Positions 1-8,532 of a stretch of 35,932 nt of DNA are shown piece after piece. The stretch is from a virus, in IMG/VR virus record IMGVR_UViG_3300042502_001143, positions 1 to 35,932 of that record. The stretch is one strand, 5' to 3'. Numbering within the stretch: position 1 is the stretch's first letter; each line of letters begins with the position of its first letter. The notes under the pieces are model-generated. The model worked only from the letters and a program-made list of their open reading frames with translations, ran no database searches and was not told where the DNA came from. Both the position numbers and the translations under genes were made by a program.

Positions 1-868
1 GTATATTCATACCCAACCAAGGAGAAGCAGGACACCATTCATCCATTACTTGTGTTGCAAATGGTTCGGGTGACCAAATTCTATCCCAATTTCTAAATAT
101 TTCGGGCATATTACTATCATTAACTCTCAATGGATTCAATAATACCAATCCTTCTCTTAATAATACAAATGTAGTATCAATATGAATATAAGCGTACACA
201 TTTTGAACTCTATGAACGTTATAATCTTGTGATATGTTTTCTTTTAAGTAATTCTCCAAATAATCAGCTCCTGCCAAATTACCTGTGTTAGAAACTAAAT
301 AAATGATATCATTATTTGCTCTTAAAACATTTGCTGCGTCAAATACAGCATCCGGCCCATCCATTAATGTAGGTCTACCTAAATCTTCTCTACTATACAT
401 CTCATCGCCCAACATTGGTTTAGGAAAATCAACCCAATGGTCGGGATGTATTAATGGTTTACAGGTTTCTGATTCAAATTGTCTATGTCTTAATGTCATG
501 GGTGTTGCTATAACTTTATTACCAACTACCAACATAGAATCACGCGGACAATAGTTATAATATCCATCAACTTGCCATAAATCATTACCTTTCTTTTCAG
601 TAAAATCACGCTTTATGGGTCTATGAACTTTTACACCCAATTCTTTTAGTTTATCACATATGTTTTCCAAATCTTCATATGTTTCTTCCATAACCTGTTG
701 TGGATATGGTCCTGTTGGGATATTTTGAAATTGTTCATCACTTAAATGAGCATAATCTATACAATGTAAAGCCTTATCCTTTACAGTTGGTATTTGAGCT
801 CCTTCTACACTACCTACGATGATTTCTTTTAAATCACCCCATTCGTTATTAGAGTGTGGTATTATCAT
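1..868 (-). CDS. Amidinotransferase (glycine/inosamine amidinotransferase family), 3' end cut by window edge
   Basis: Translating the minus strand from an ATG at 868 gives 289 codons without a stop up to the window edge, so the C-terminus is missing. The start overlaps the end of the preceding gene by 20 bases. The sequence follows the arginine:glycine / inosamine-phosphate amidinotransferase family: NEW-x-L-x-E-IIVG near the N-terminus (residues 8-19), PRD at 108-110, VGN-x-VI-x-xPM at 115-124, FDAAN at 176-180 with the family's catalytic Asp at 177, and HID at 229-231 with the catalytic His at 229. NPLR at 245-248 matches the substrate-contacting Arg. The nucleophilic Cys lies near the C-terminus in this family and would be outside the window, so activity cannot be judged. 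Known members move an amidino group from arginine to an amine (glycine, or an amino-cyclitol in streptomycin synthesis). Here it ends a run of sugar-modifying genes, so an amino sugar or cyclitol acceptor is plausible but inferred. Confidence 0.85.
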   Translation of the reverse strand, partial: MIIPHSNNEWGDLKEIIVGSVEGAQIPTVKDKALHCIDYAHLSDEQFQNIPTGPYPQQVMEETYEDLENICDKLKELGVKVHRPIKRDFTEKKGNDLWQVDGYYNYCPRDSMLVVGNKVIATPMTLRHRQFESETCKPLIHPDHWVDFPKPMLGDEMYSREDLGRPTLMDGPDAVFDAANVLRANNDIIYLVSNTGNLAGADYLENYLKENISQDYNVHRVQNVYAYIHIDTTFVLLREGLVLLNPLRVNDSNMPEIFRNWDRIWSPEPFATQVMDEWCPASPWLGMNI

Positions 869-2288
869 AAAATAAATTTTTAAATTGTTGTTTAACGTTT
901 CCAGCGGTTTTTAAATAATCAGCATTACTGAATAATACTTTTTGATTATGAACTATAATATTATTATAAATAGAATTATACCAATTGTGTATTTCGGTAA
1001 TATCCAATTTTGATAATCTTTCAATTTCAGCCATTATCATTTTGAAACGAAGTTCGGGGTCTAACTCATTATCATACGATTCATCTATAAATGGTGAAAA
1101 TGTTCTAAATCCTAATTTTTTCAATTCAATCAATGCATGTGCAGGTCCCATAAAAATAAATGGTTGTAAATGCCCCATTGGTTTCCAAGTCTTTTCAGAA
1201 AAATAACCACCTATTTCAAAAAAGTTAGTTTCTGATGTTATATGTATGTAAGAATCCAAATATGGTTCTTTGTTTTCAAAGTTAAATCCCCATACATTTT
1301 CCAAATCTTCAAAATCTATTGTTCTTTTGGGACTTTCACTTTTTAATCTTGCAAATTCATCGGATAAAATCTTTGCGTATTCTTCATCTTCAATATGCAT
1401 ACTAATATTTTCCCCATCCATTTCAAATAGTTGCATTGATGTTACATCATACGATATTAAGAATTGATCTAATATATTTAATTTGTTAAATAGACAAGTA
1501 GAATATATTCTATGTGGTCTTAATCTCCTATTCAACATTAAAAACTTTTTATCTCTTATTTTATTTAAATCGATATCAGATTGAGATACAATTGAACATT
1601 CATTTGAATAACTATTAAATGTAGTATGCCCTCCATTTGAAATATGAAGCATTTCTTTTGCTTTTGCGTGCAAAGACCAACCCAAATACAATAATTTAAT
1701 ATTATCTTCGGTTGGAATATTTTCTAACTTTTTAAATATCTCATAATTCATATTAGTAAAGTAATCAGAACTGCAAAATATTATTTTATTTAATGGTATA
1801 TTAAATTTCTTAGCATCTTCGTGAATTACCTTCCACCAATTGAAATCAATTGTTCCTTCATTTGAATAATTTATAAAAAGATAGGTATTAGGAATTTCTC
1901 TTATTAAATTTCTTGCATTTAATGATATAAAGTGAAAAAAAGATTTCTTTTCATTATATGTAAAATCATAACCATATGTTGCACTAGCACCACCAAATGG
2001 AGTTACTGTATATAAGTAAAACGATTCCGGATTGGGTTGATAACCATTACAATCTTCAAATGCATCATACACATCCGATACACTAAACATATTTTTTATA
2101 ATTGGTTCAATTACTTGCTCACCATGCCAAACTGATATAGCTCCATACTTTTTTTCATATTGTTCTAATGTAATATGGTCAAATCTAAAATCATTCTCAA
2201 TCAATGTTTGAATAAAATGAGGATTTAATCCATTAGGAAGATATCCTTGTGGTGTTAGGTAATCGTATATTAAGTTTATTTCTATCAT
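849..2288 (-). CDS. Phage protein with a possible GT-B-like C-terminal region; paralogue of the upstream gene
   Basis: A 479-residue protein with no family I can name firmly. Its C-terminal third reads F-SEKTWKP-x-x-x-x-QPFIFMGP, then LKKLGFRTF and ESYDNELDPELR. This resembles the nucleotide-sugar-binding half of fucosyltransferase-type (GT10-like) enzymes, where a (T/S)EK motif precedes a P-x-x-x-G strand. A central segment, LMLNRRLRPHR (about residue 250), is shared with the neighbouring paralogue. The N-terminus, INLIYDYLTPQGYLPNG, also matches that neighbour. No signal peptide or membrane segment is visible, so a cytoplasmic enzyme is likely. The ATG at 2288 sits 1 base after the preceding stop. 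The glycosyltransferase reading is inference from motifs and context; a structural or binding role remains possible. Confidence 0.6.
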   Translation of the reverse strand: MIEINLIYDYLTPQGYLPNGLNPHFIQTLIENDFRFDHITLEQYEKKYGAISVWHGEQVIEPIIKNMFSVSDVYDAFEDCNGYQPNPESFYLYTVTPFGGASATYGYDFTYNEKKSFFHFISLNARNLIREIPNTYLFINYSNEGTIDFNWWKVIHEDAKKFNIPLNKIIFCSSDYFTNMNYEIFKKLENIPTEDNIKLLYLGWSLHAKAKEMLHISNGGHTTFNSYSNECSIVSQSDIDLNKIRDKKFLMLNRRLRPHRIYSTCLFNKLNILDQFLISYDVTSMQLFEMDGENISMHIEDEEYAKILSDEFARLKSESPKRTIDFEDLENVWGFNFENKEPYLDSYIHITSETNFFEIGGYFSEKTWKPMGHLQPFIFMGPAHALIELKKLGFRTFSPFIDESYDNELDPELRFKMIMAEIERLSKLDITEIHNWYNSIYNNIIVHNQKVLFSNADYLKTAGNVKQQFKNLFYDNTTL

Positions 2289-2289
2289 T

Positions 2290-3669
2290 TTAAAATAAAG
2301 TTTCTAATACTTTAGTATGAACCTCTTTTCTAGCATCCATTTGGATTAAAAGGTTTCTATTATGAATTAATTTTGGAATAACACTTTGATATAAACTATG
2401 TATTTCCTCTATTGACATTTCACATAATCGTTTGACATCATTTGATATCATTTTCATTCGTATTTCCGCATTTTTTATATTATCATACCTTTCATCAAAG
2501 AATTCAGGAAATGTTTCAAATCCCAAATCTTTTAATGTTTTTAAAGTTCCAGGGTTACCCCATACAATAAATGGATGAAAATAAATCATAGGTCTTACAG
2601 TCTTTTCAGTTATAAAACACCATCTATCATCAGCAGATGTTTCACTAACTACCGAAAAATAAGTATCCATCCACATTTCCTTTTTAGTAAAGAAATTATG
2701 CATATCAGATACCAAATATGGATCTTCGTAATCAGCTACAAAAGGATATTTTAATTTTATTAAATCTCTATACTCTTCGTTGCCAGGTTGCTCAGCAAAT
2801 CTATCAAATTCATCTGAATGTAGTAACGAAGTTATACCTTTATCAAATATATTATTTTTTATAAATTGTAAAAGTAGTTTTGGTCTGTGTAATCTACCAC
2901 TATTTCTATTTAAAAATAAGTAGTATTTACTACGGATAGTATTTGTTATTTCCGATTCGGTTGGAACAGAATATTCTATATCTTTATCTACAATTACATT
3001 TGAAGTTCCGCTGGTTTGCATGAAATAATCGGATATAGTTTGTCCAGGGTCATAAATTAAAAACTGAATTCCTTTTACTCGCATAAATGATTTGGAATTA
3101 GTTTCTTTTAAAAACGAATCATACATATCTTGCACATTGCAAGTATTTGTTACGAATACTATTTGATTATCCGATTTTAATTCTAATGATTTATGAAACC
3201 TTTTAAAACTTTCAAAAAAGTGCGAATCAAAATGATACGAACCTTCTTTATTATCCAATACCATAAGTTTAAAGTTTTCCCTTTCTTTGAATAACTTTTT
3301 ACTTTTATCCGATAATACCGTTGATAAATCGGTTCTGATTATGTAATTCATTATGGTTTCATCGTGACTAGTATCTATACAATATAAGTTTATATCGTTA
3401 TTGATTTCATCATCCGTTAGTGAATATAGCATTTTACTTGGTATATCCATCTGCCCTAATGTTAAAACATCGTATGTTGAAGCACACTCATTTAGAATTT
3501 TAAAACCATCTGAATATCCCAATCTATGTGCAATTGTTCCATGCTGATATTCTAATTCATTTATGTGGTCAAATACGATTGGTAATGCACGATATTCAGT
3601 TCCAATTGGTAAATAACCATTTGGTGTTTTGAATTCATAAATGTAATTTATTTTTTTATTTATTTGCAT
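2290..3669 (-). CDS. Phage protein with a possible GT-B-like C-terminal region; tandem paralogue of 849-2288
   Basis: About 459 residues from the ATG at 3669. An in-frame ATG at 3687 would add six residues; I prefer 3669 because it lines up better with the paralogue's N-terminus (INYIYEF-x-TPNGYLPIG) and overlaps the preceding gene by only 14 bases. The C-terminal part has ITEKTVRPM-x-x-x-x-PFIVWGNPG, LKDLGFETF and ERYDNIKNAEIR, matching the next gene motif for motif. The middle has YLFLNRNSGRLHRP. The two copies have diverged strongly, so this is an old tandem duplication, probably with different substrates. Function is unproven; a glycosyltransferase of fucosyltransferase-like GT-B type is my best guess, given neighbouring glycosyltransferases. 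Confidence 0.6.
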   Translation of the reverse strand: MQINKKINYIYEFKTPNGYLPIGTEYRALPIVFDHINELEYQHGTIAHRLGYSDGFKILNECASTYDVLTLGQMDIPSKMLYSLTDDEINNDINLYCIDTSHDETIMNYIIRTDLSTVLSDKSKKLFKERENFKLMVLDNKEGSYHFDSHFFESFKRFHKSLELKSDNQIVFVTNTCNVQDMYDSFLKETNSKSFMRVKGIQFLIYDPGQTISDYFMQTSGTSNVIVDKDIEYSVPTESEITNTIRSKYYLFLNRNSGRLHRPKLLLQFIKNNIFDKGITSLLHSDEFDRFAEQPGNEEYRDLIKLKYPFVADYEDPYLVSDMHNFFTKKEMWMDTYFSVVSETSADDRWCFITEKTVRPMIYFHPFIVWGNPGTLKTLKDLGFETFPEFFDERYDNIKNAEIRMKMISNDVKRLCEMSIEEIHSLYQSVIPKLIHNRNLLIQMDARKEVHTKVLETLF

Positions 3670-4441
3670 AATCTTCGTAGAAATCATTATCAGTTAAATA
3701 TGTTTCCTCATCCTCAATATATAGATTTTTCTGCATAAAATTACAATGCCCCGATAAATCCCATACTTTATATATGTTCGTTAAGTTAAAATTAAAATAA
3801 AATACAATATCAAAAAGAGATTTACTTAAATTCGTAACATCATCCTTAGTGGTATCTAAAAACTTTATAATTTGTTCGTATGTATAATCATTTGTTCCAA
3901 TCAAACCTAATTTATAAATTGTGCACGCCGTAAATAATCTATCTCGCTTTGGAACTACTTTACTATAATTACCACAACCTATATTATATGGAGTTTCTGA
4001 GTAGTCTACAAGCTTACCTTCATATCTTTGTTCTAATACAATAGGTTCTTTGAATTTAGCCGAATTAATATGAGCTTTAAAATATCTTTCACCCACTGTA
4101 TGTTGTATGTAGATAAAGTATCTATCGTTTGGTGTGATGTTTTGATTTGCAAACAACTCAATGTGTATTGAGTTCCACTTATACTGCCCATCCAATCCAA
4201 CAGTCCAATAATCCCAACATAATAGGGAGTAATCAGGCTTTACTTTCTTCACCATAATACCCATATGCATTCCTGGTCTTGCTAAAATAGCATACTCAGC
4301 ATCATAGGCTTTGGAATCTAATTGGAAATCCATAAACAAACTAAAATCACCATTCATTACCGAATGTGGTTCATACGTTGATAGACCATATCTTTGCTTA
4401 GGTAAAATAATATATGGCTCCTTTTCTTTAACTTTTAACAT
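3656..4441 (-). CDS. LamG/concanavalin-like single-domain protein
   Basis: A 261-residue protein whose alternating beta pattern and motifs (DFSLFMDFQLDS, YFKAHINSAKF, IGCGN, YKVWDLSGH) look like a LamG/ConA-like jelly roll. The final part, a YYF-type strand followed by a WDLSG motif, resembles the LIDLSGRGN stretch in the LamG insert of the GT7-like gene at 8529-9947, so the domains are probably related. It has no enzyme motif I recognise and no signal peptide. Its start overlaps the stop of the radical SAM gene by 7 bases (ATGTTAA), indicating translational coupling. A role as a glycan-binding partner of the neighbouring enzymes is inference; it could instead be a virion protein. Confidence 0.6.
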   Translation of the reverse strand: MLKVKEKEPYIILPKQRYGLSTYEPHSVMNGDFSLFMDFQLDSKAYDAEYAILARPGMHMGIMVKKVKPDYSLLCWDYWTVGLDGQYKWNSIHIELFANQNITPNDRYFIYIQHTVGERYFKAHINSAKFKEPIVLEQRYEGKLVDYSETPYNIGCGNYSKVVPKRDRLFTACTIYKLGLIGTNDYTYEQIIKFLDTTKDDVTNLSKSLFDIVFYFNFNLTNIYKVWDLSGHCNFMQKNLYIEDEETYLTDNDFYEDYANK

Positions 4442-5877
4442 AATGCTTTACAATTTTCATAAAAATCTGCTAATTCAGGATATACCTTTTTAAAATCAGT
4501 TCCTCTTCTTCTATCATGCTCACTAAAGAACTTATAGAAATTCTTTCTTTGTTTTTCAACAACAGCAGGATCTTTATCCGATAACATCCAATCATAGATT
4601 CTTTTAATTTTTTGAACCTCAATATCAGAATAACCAATCAATCTTCTATCAAATGATGGAGTTGCGTAGTATTCAACTAATTGAGTGTTTCTATATACAT
4701 TATTTGCAAACTCCATTGGTAACACCTGAACAGTCTGATGATGCGGGAATCTTAAATAAGATGAATCTAAAAATACAGCTGAGTTCCAATATCTATCAGG
4801 CGATGCATATTCTCTTTTCAAATCATAAACACCATGTATTAACTTATCGAAGTTGGGAACTGATAAAGCGTTGTATGTTGTCATAAATGTTAGATTAACC
4901 CTCTTACATTGAGTAAGTATCTTATTAATGTTATCCCAAAATTTATTAAACTCCAATCCATGTCTAATGTATTCAGCTTGCTCTCCCCAACTATCACATG
5001 ATGTAAATATAATGAATTCATGCACTCTATCTTCATCTTCAATTTGTTTTATCTTCTCAATAAATTTATCAATCAATTTATCCGGCACACCTAAATTAGA
5101 GTTAATAGCTAACTTAAGATTTTTGTTTGGATTTTCTTGTGCTAAAATATATTCAAACACATCCCAAGTATCTTTATGCATCAATGGTTCTCCACCCGTA
5201 ATTCTGAATGTATGCAAATCTCTATATAAATCAGGCCACCATGTCCAAAATGCTTCTACATATGGGTTATGTTCCCTTAATGGAATTGGCATCTTGCCCT
5301 CATTCAACATATGTAATTTATCGTTGAATCTATCAGATGTTGGATACGCACCAAATTCATCAATCTCCTCCATCCAACGTGATGAGAATTGAGGTGCGCA
5401 ATATGAACATTTAAAGTTACAAGCATTTGAGAATGATACTTCAACATATTTTGGATTATAATCCTGTCTCCAATCTAATGTTTTAATAGCATCTAAATGT
5501 GGCGATGACCAACTTTCCGATGATTTAAATACTCTATCTGAAAATCTATCGGAGTTATCTTCCACATTCCAACAATACCCACACTCTTTGGGTTTCTTAC
5601 CCTCTAACATTTCTTTTCTTAAGGATTTTTTGTATCTCGTATTATGAAGTGCGGTTGGGTTTCTACTTAATTCACTCAATGGTATTTTGTGTGTGCCGGG
5701 GTGATGGCATGAGTGAGTGTGACCTATTTGTAAGTGCATAGTAACTTGTGTCCACTTTGCCAAACAAAACCCACATCCAACTGCATTTAAATCCTCTTTC
5801 ATTTTTGAAAAAATTGGATTTTCAGCTATACCATCATCATAGGTAGGTGTTTTTTTATGTTCTATTTCTTCTATCAT
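4435..5877 (-). CDS. Twitch-type radical SAM protein (copy 2)
   Basis: A 480-residue radical SAM enzyme. The CxxxCxxC cluster motif is CNFKCSYC at Cys153, Cys157 and Cys160, and GGEP at 228-231 is the usual SAM-contacting motif. Extra cysteines upstream (35, 38, 57, and CGYC at 99-102) fit the N-terminal twitch module that carries an auxiliary iron-sulfur cluster in radical SAM proteins seen on many marine phage contigs. The protein also ends in Cys. The reaction is unknown; related enzymes generate a 5'-deoxyadenosyl radical to modify peptides, sugars or small molecules. It starts 1 base after the first radical SAM gene ends, so the two are probably made together and may form a pair. The substrate is inferred to be a sugar, a glycan or a phage protein. 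Confidence 0.85.
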   Translation of the reverse strand: MIEEIEHKKTPTYDDGIAENPIFSKMKEDLNAVGCGFCLAKWTQVTMHLQIGHTHSCHHPGTHKIPLSELSRNPTALHNTRYKKSLRKEMLEGKKPKECGYCWNVEDNSDRFSDRVFKSSESWSSPHLDAIKTLDWRQDYNPKYVEVSFSNACNFKCSYCAPQFSSRWMEEIDEFGAYPTSDRFNDKLHMLNEGKMPIPLREHNPYVEAFWTWWPDLYRDLHTFRITGGEPLMHKDTWDVFEYILAQENPNKNLKLAINSNLGVPDKLIDKFIEKIKQIEDEDRVHEFIIFTSCDSWGEQAEYIRHGLEFNKFWDNINKILTQCKRVNLTFMTTYNALSVPNFDKLIHGVYDLKREYASPDRYWNSAVFLDSSYLRFPHHQTVQVLPMEFANNVYRNTQLVEYYATPSFDRRLIGYSDIEVQKIKRIYDWMLSDKDPAVVEKQRKNFYKFFSEHDRRRGTDFKKVYPELADFYENCKALC

Positions 5878-5878
5878 A

Positions 5879-7114
5879 TTATAACTGTATTTTACAAATA
5901 TTTTTATAGTTTGTATTATTTAATTTATCCAATTTTTCAATCATATCTTTCATATCAGTCAATGAATAATTTGATGGTGTATTCATATAATTTAATATAG
6001 ATGTTAATTGAGATTTAGTTTTCTCCGATTCTATTTTTTTTAACTTCCTATTAAATAATTTAGTTATTCTATTTTTATCTTTTTGAGATAAATTATTTAT
6101 TGATGTCCATTCAGGAGACCAAGCATAAAAGAAATCAATTGTTTCTGTTGTTTGGATATATCCCTCATCTATCATAAAATTGATAAAATCAAATATATGT
6201 TCAATATTAAAAATAGTTGTAGTATATTGAAAACTATAACTAAACCCATCCGGAAATGAAGTGGATGTTAGTGGAGTTGCGTGATTCAATATCTCTTCCA
6301 TATTTTTTACAAAAGTAAAATGATTAAATCCCGTTCTTTGATACTCACCCACATCAAATACACCATCACACGAAATAGCCAATTGAACTTTTCTGAATGC
6401 TTTCCAATAATTAATTAATTCATCCTCATCGTATTTTATGGTAGATAGATTTGTATTATAGTGTATCGATAATGCTTTGTGAGTCCCTCTATCAGTTTCC
6501 TCTTCTTCCACATTCTCATATAACCATTTTAATAATTTATAATGCTCCGGTGTAATTAAAGGTTCACCACCTGCAAAGTAAAAACTTTTTATCTTACCCA
6601 AATATGGAATAATATCTTCTACGATAGTTTTACTAGCTTTTAATACTTTAGTATCTTCGCCAGATAGGAATGGAAACCAACCACCATGTTCTATCTTCTT
6701 AGCATCTTCATACCAATTAGATGAAAAACTATGATTACACATTCTACATTTAAAATTACATAGGTTTGAAAAACGAATATCTATATGCTGAAATTCAAGC
6801 GGAACTGAATTATCTATACCAACATCCGGCATTTGCCAAAGAGTATTGGAATTAAACATTTGGCGTGGAGATGATTCACCTCTATCTTCTTTACTATAGC
6901 AAACATCACAAACTTTATTTCTTTTACCTTCCAACATATCGGAACGTAATTGTTTGTATTCATCCGAATTGAATATTTCTTCAATAGTTGAAGTTCGTAA
7001 GGATTGTTTTGTATCAAATCCGCCCGCAATACAACATGGTTTTACTTCACCATCCGGCTGAGTATATAGATGTATAAATGGTAATATACATATTGTATCA
7101 TTATTACAACTCAT
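5879..7114 (-). CDS. Twitch-type radical SAM protein (copy 1)
   Basis: A 411-residue radical SAM enzyme with CNFKCRMC (Cys119, Cys123, Cys126) and AGGEP (181-185). The N-terminal region carries PCC at 26-28 and CDVC at 69-72, as expected for the N-terminal twitch/auxiliary-cluster architecture. The start of the protein (ICILPFIHLYTQPDGEVKPCC) is characteristic of this family. It shares layout with the next gene but the two are strongly diverged, so different substrates or a heteromeric pair are possible. Its ATG overlaps the stop of the preceding GT7-like gene by one base (TAATG). No reaction can be assigned from sequence alone. Confidence 0.85.
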   Translation of the reverse strand: MSCNNDTICILPFIHLYTQPDGEVKPCCIAGGFDTKQSLRTSTIEEIFNSDEYKQLRSDMLEGKRNKVCDVCYSKEDRGESSPRQMFNSNTLWQMPDVGIDNSVPLEFQHIDIRFSNLCNFKCRMCNHSFSSNWYEDAKKIEHGGWFPFLSGEDTKVLKASKTIVEDIIPYLGKIKSFYFAGGEPLITPEHYKLLKWLYENVEEEETDRGTHKALSIHYNTNLSTIKYDEDELINYWKAFRKVQLAISCDGVFDVGEYQRTGFNHFTFVKNMEEILNHATPLTSTSFPDGFSYSFQYTTTIFNIEHIFDFINFMIDEGYIQTTETIDFFYAWSPEWTSINNLSQKDKNRITKLFNRKLKKIESEKTKSQLTSILNYMNTPSNYSLTDMKDMIEKLDKLNNTNYKNICKIQL

Positions 7115-8532
7115 TACAATGTAACATTTATTAATTTAGCGTTATCCGCAATATTTTCTATACTAACAAGTTCATAAACTAATGAATTAAATCCATCAGC
7201 TTTGTAATCTATTTTACCTTGCTGCATTTCAGTTATATACCTTTGTTCATTTCTGGCAGTAGTTTCACCTTTAACCCACTTACCTTTAACCAATCCTTCA
7301 TCTTTGTGTGCCAAACATTCAAACTTACCATCTCGTCTAAATGGTAAAGTATATTTTGGTATTTTAATATCACCATTAACATAGGGAGCTTCTAATACAA
7401 ATGTATCCGTATTAGTTCCTTTGTTAAAATCTAATTTAATTTTAGCACCTTCCGTTGGAATTTCCTTATGTATATTTTTAATCTGCTCATCAGTTAATAT
7501 ATTATCCCAAACATAAACTTTAGCTATATCACCTTTAAAAAATAGTGATACATCATCGTATGGTGATGTTGGAGTTGCTCCAATGTAAAGATGCTTAGAA
7601 CCATAGTTTCTCAATCTACCTTCATAGTTAATTGGAGATTTGCTACCATTACCAACACTCTCATCTACTTCATCACCATTTAAAAATAATCTCGCAGTTT
7701 TGGTTTCATCATCTATTGTAGCAGTAATCCAAGTCCATTGATTTTCGTATCGTTTAGCCCACATATAATTGTGAGTATCTCTATTAGTCCAAAATTGAAA
7801 TGAAAGAGCTCTACTATTATTAAATGATAATCCATAATCATATCCAGGTATTCTGAATATTGGATACTCTACATATTGTTTATGTTTATCACCAATTAGG
7901 TAAACCGATGCTTTGTTTGGGTCATGCTCTGCTCTAACTAATACTGATATAGTATGTGTATTACTTGTTAAACTTCTTAATTTTTGATGATACTGAACCA
8001 CAACTGCTGAACTAAATCCATTGAAGTTAATGTATCTATGGTCATCCATTTCAACATCCAAATATTCAGTATTTACATACCCTTCCAATTGACATCTCCA
8101 AAAAAGATCATCATCTTCCATACCCCAATCCCAATAGTCATTTGAGTAACCATTGGTTTTTTCTACTTGTTCTTTTGTAAAAAGAATAACACCACCAAAG
8201 TATTCAGGGTAAGACATTCCATAATTATACTTTGAAAGTTTAGTTGCTATATGAATCGGTATCTCTTCGGGATAACTATAATCACAATCATCCGATGGAA
8301 TCATATCAACATCATGCCAAGCTATGTAATCACACCCATCTTCAAACGCGTGCTTAGCTGCTATATTCTTCATAGCACCTCTATTAAATAACTTATCATC
8401 CGTTTGATGTGCTATATAAAAAGCATGTTCGATTCCTTTCTTATTTAGATGCTCCGTTAACGCAGGAATTAATTCATCCAAATGTTTTTGTCTGTTTCTA
8501 TAAGGAATACATATACCTAACTTGTGACTCAT
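7114..8532 (-). CDS. GT7 (beta-1,4-galactosyltransferase-like) enzyme with inserted LamG/ConA-like domain (copy 2)
   Basis: 472 residues. The N-terminal 150 follow the beta-1,4-galactosyltransferase order: IPYRNR-x-x-HL (9-18), LFNRG (48-52), HDVDM metal site (73-77), YFGGV (111-115) and WDWGMEDDD (134-142). The last 75 residues resume the same family: LAH at 407-409, equivalent to the metal-binding His after the EDDD helix, then a basic segment and DGFNSLVYE (446-454). Between them, residues about 160-394 form a LamG/ConA-like domain, with FSVL-type strands, ITATIDDETKTARLFLNGD, LYIGATP and GDIAKVYVWDNILTDEQI. The predicted reaction is transfer from a UDP-sugar to a sugar or protein acceptor; donor and acceptor are unknown. 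The ATG overlaps the preceding stop (ATGA). The WGWG of animal enzymes is WDWG here. Confidence 0.75.
   Translation of the reverse strand: MSHKLGICIPYRNRQKHLDELIPALTEHLNKKGIEHAFYIAHQTDDKLFNRGAMKNIAAKHAFEDGCDYIAWHDVDMIPSDDCDYSYPEEIPIHIATKLSKYNYGMSYPEYFGGVILFTKEQVEKTNGYSNDYWDWGMEDDDLFWRCQLEGYVNTEYLDVEMDDHRYINFNGFSSAVVVQYHQKLRSLTSNTHTISVLVRAEHDPNKASVYLIGDKHKQYVEYPIFRIPGYDYGLSFNNSRALSFQFWTNRDTHNYMWAKRYENQWTWITATIDDETKTARLFLNGDEVDESVGNGSKSPINYEGRLRNYGSKHLYIGATPTSPYDDVSLFFKGDIAKVYVWDNILTDEQIKNIHKEIPTEGAKIKLDFNKGTNTDTFVLEAPYVNGDIKIPKYTLPFRRDGKFECLAHKDEGLVKGKWVKGETTARNEQRYITEMQQGKIDYKADGFNSLVYELVSIENIADNAKLINVTL

Noticed and set aside
303-554. An 83-residue plus-strand frame
   Set aside because: It is opposite the amidinotransferase coding sequence, which has clear family motifs.
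4928-5392. A 154-residue plus-strand frame with several Cys
   Set aside because: It lies opposite the second radical SAM gene and shows no family pattern; its frame is open by chance.
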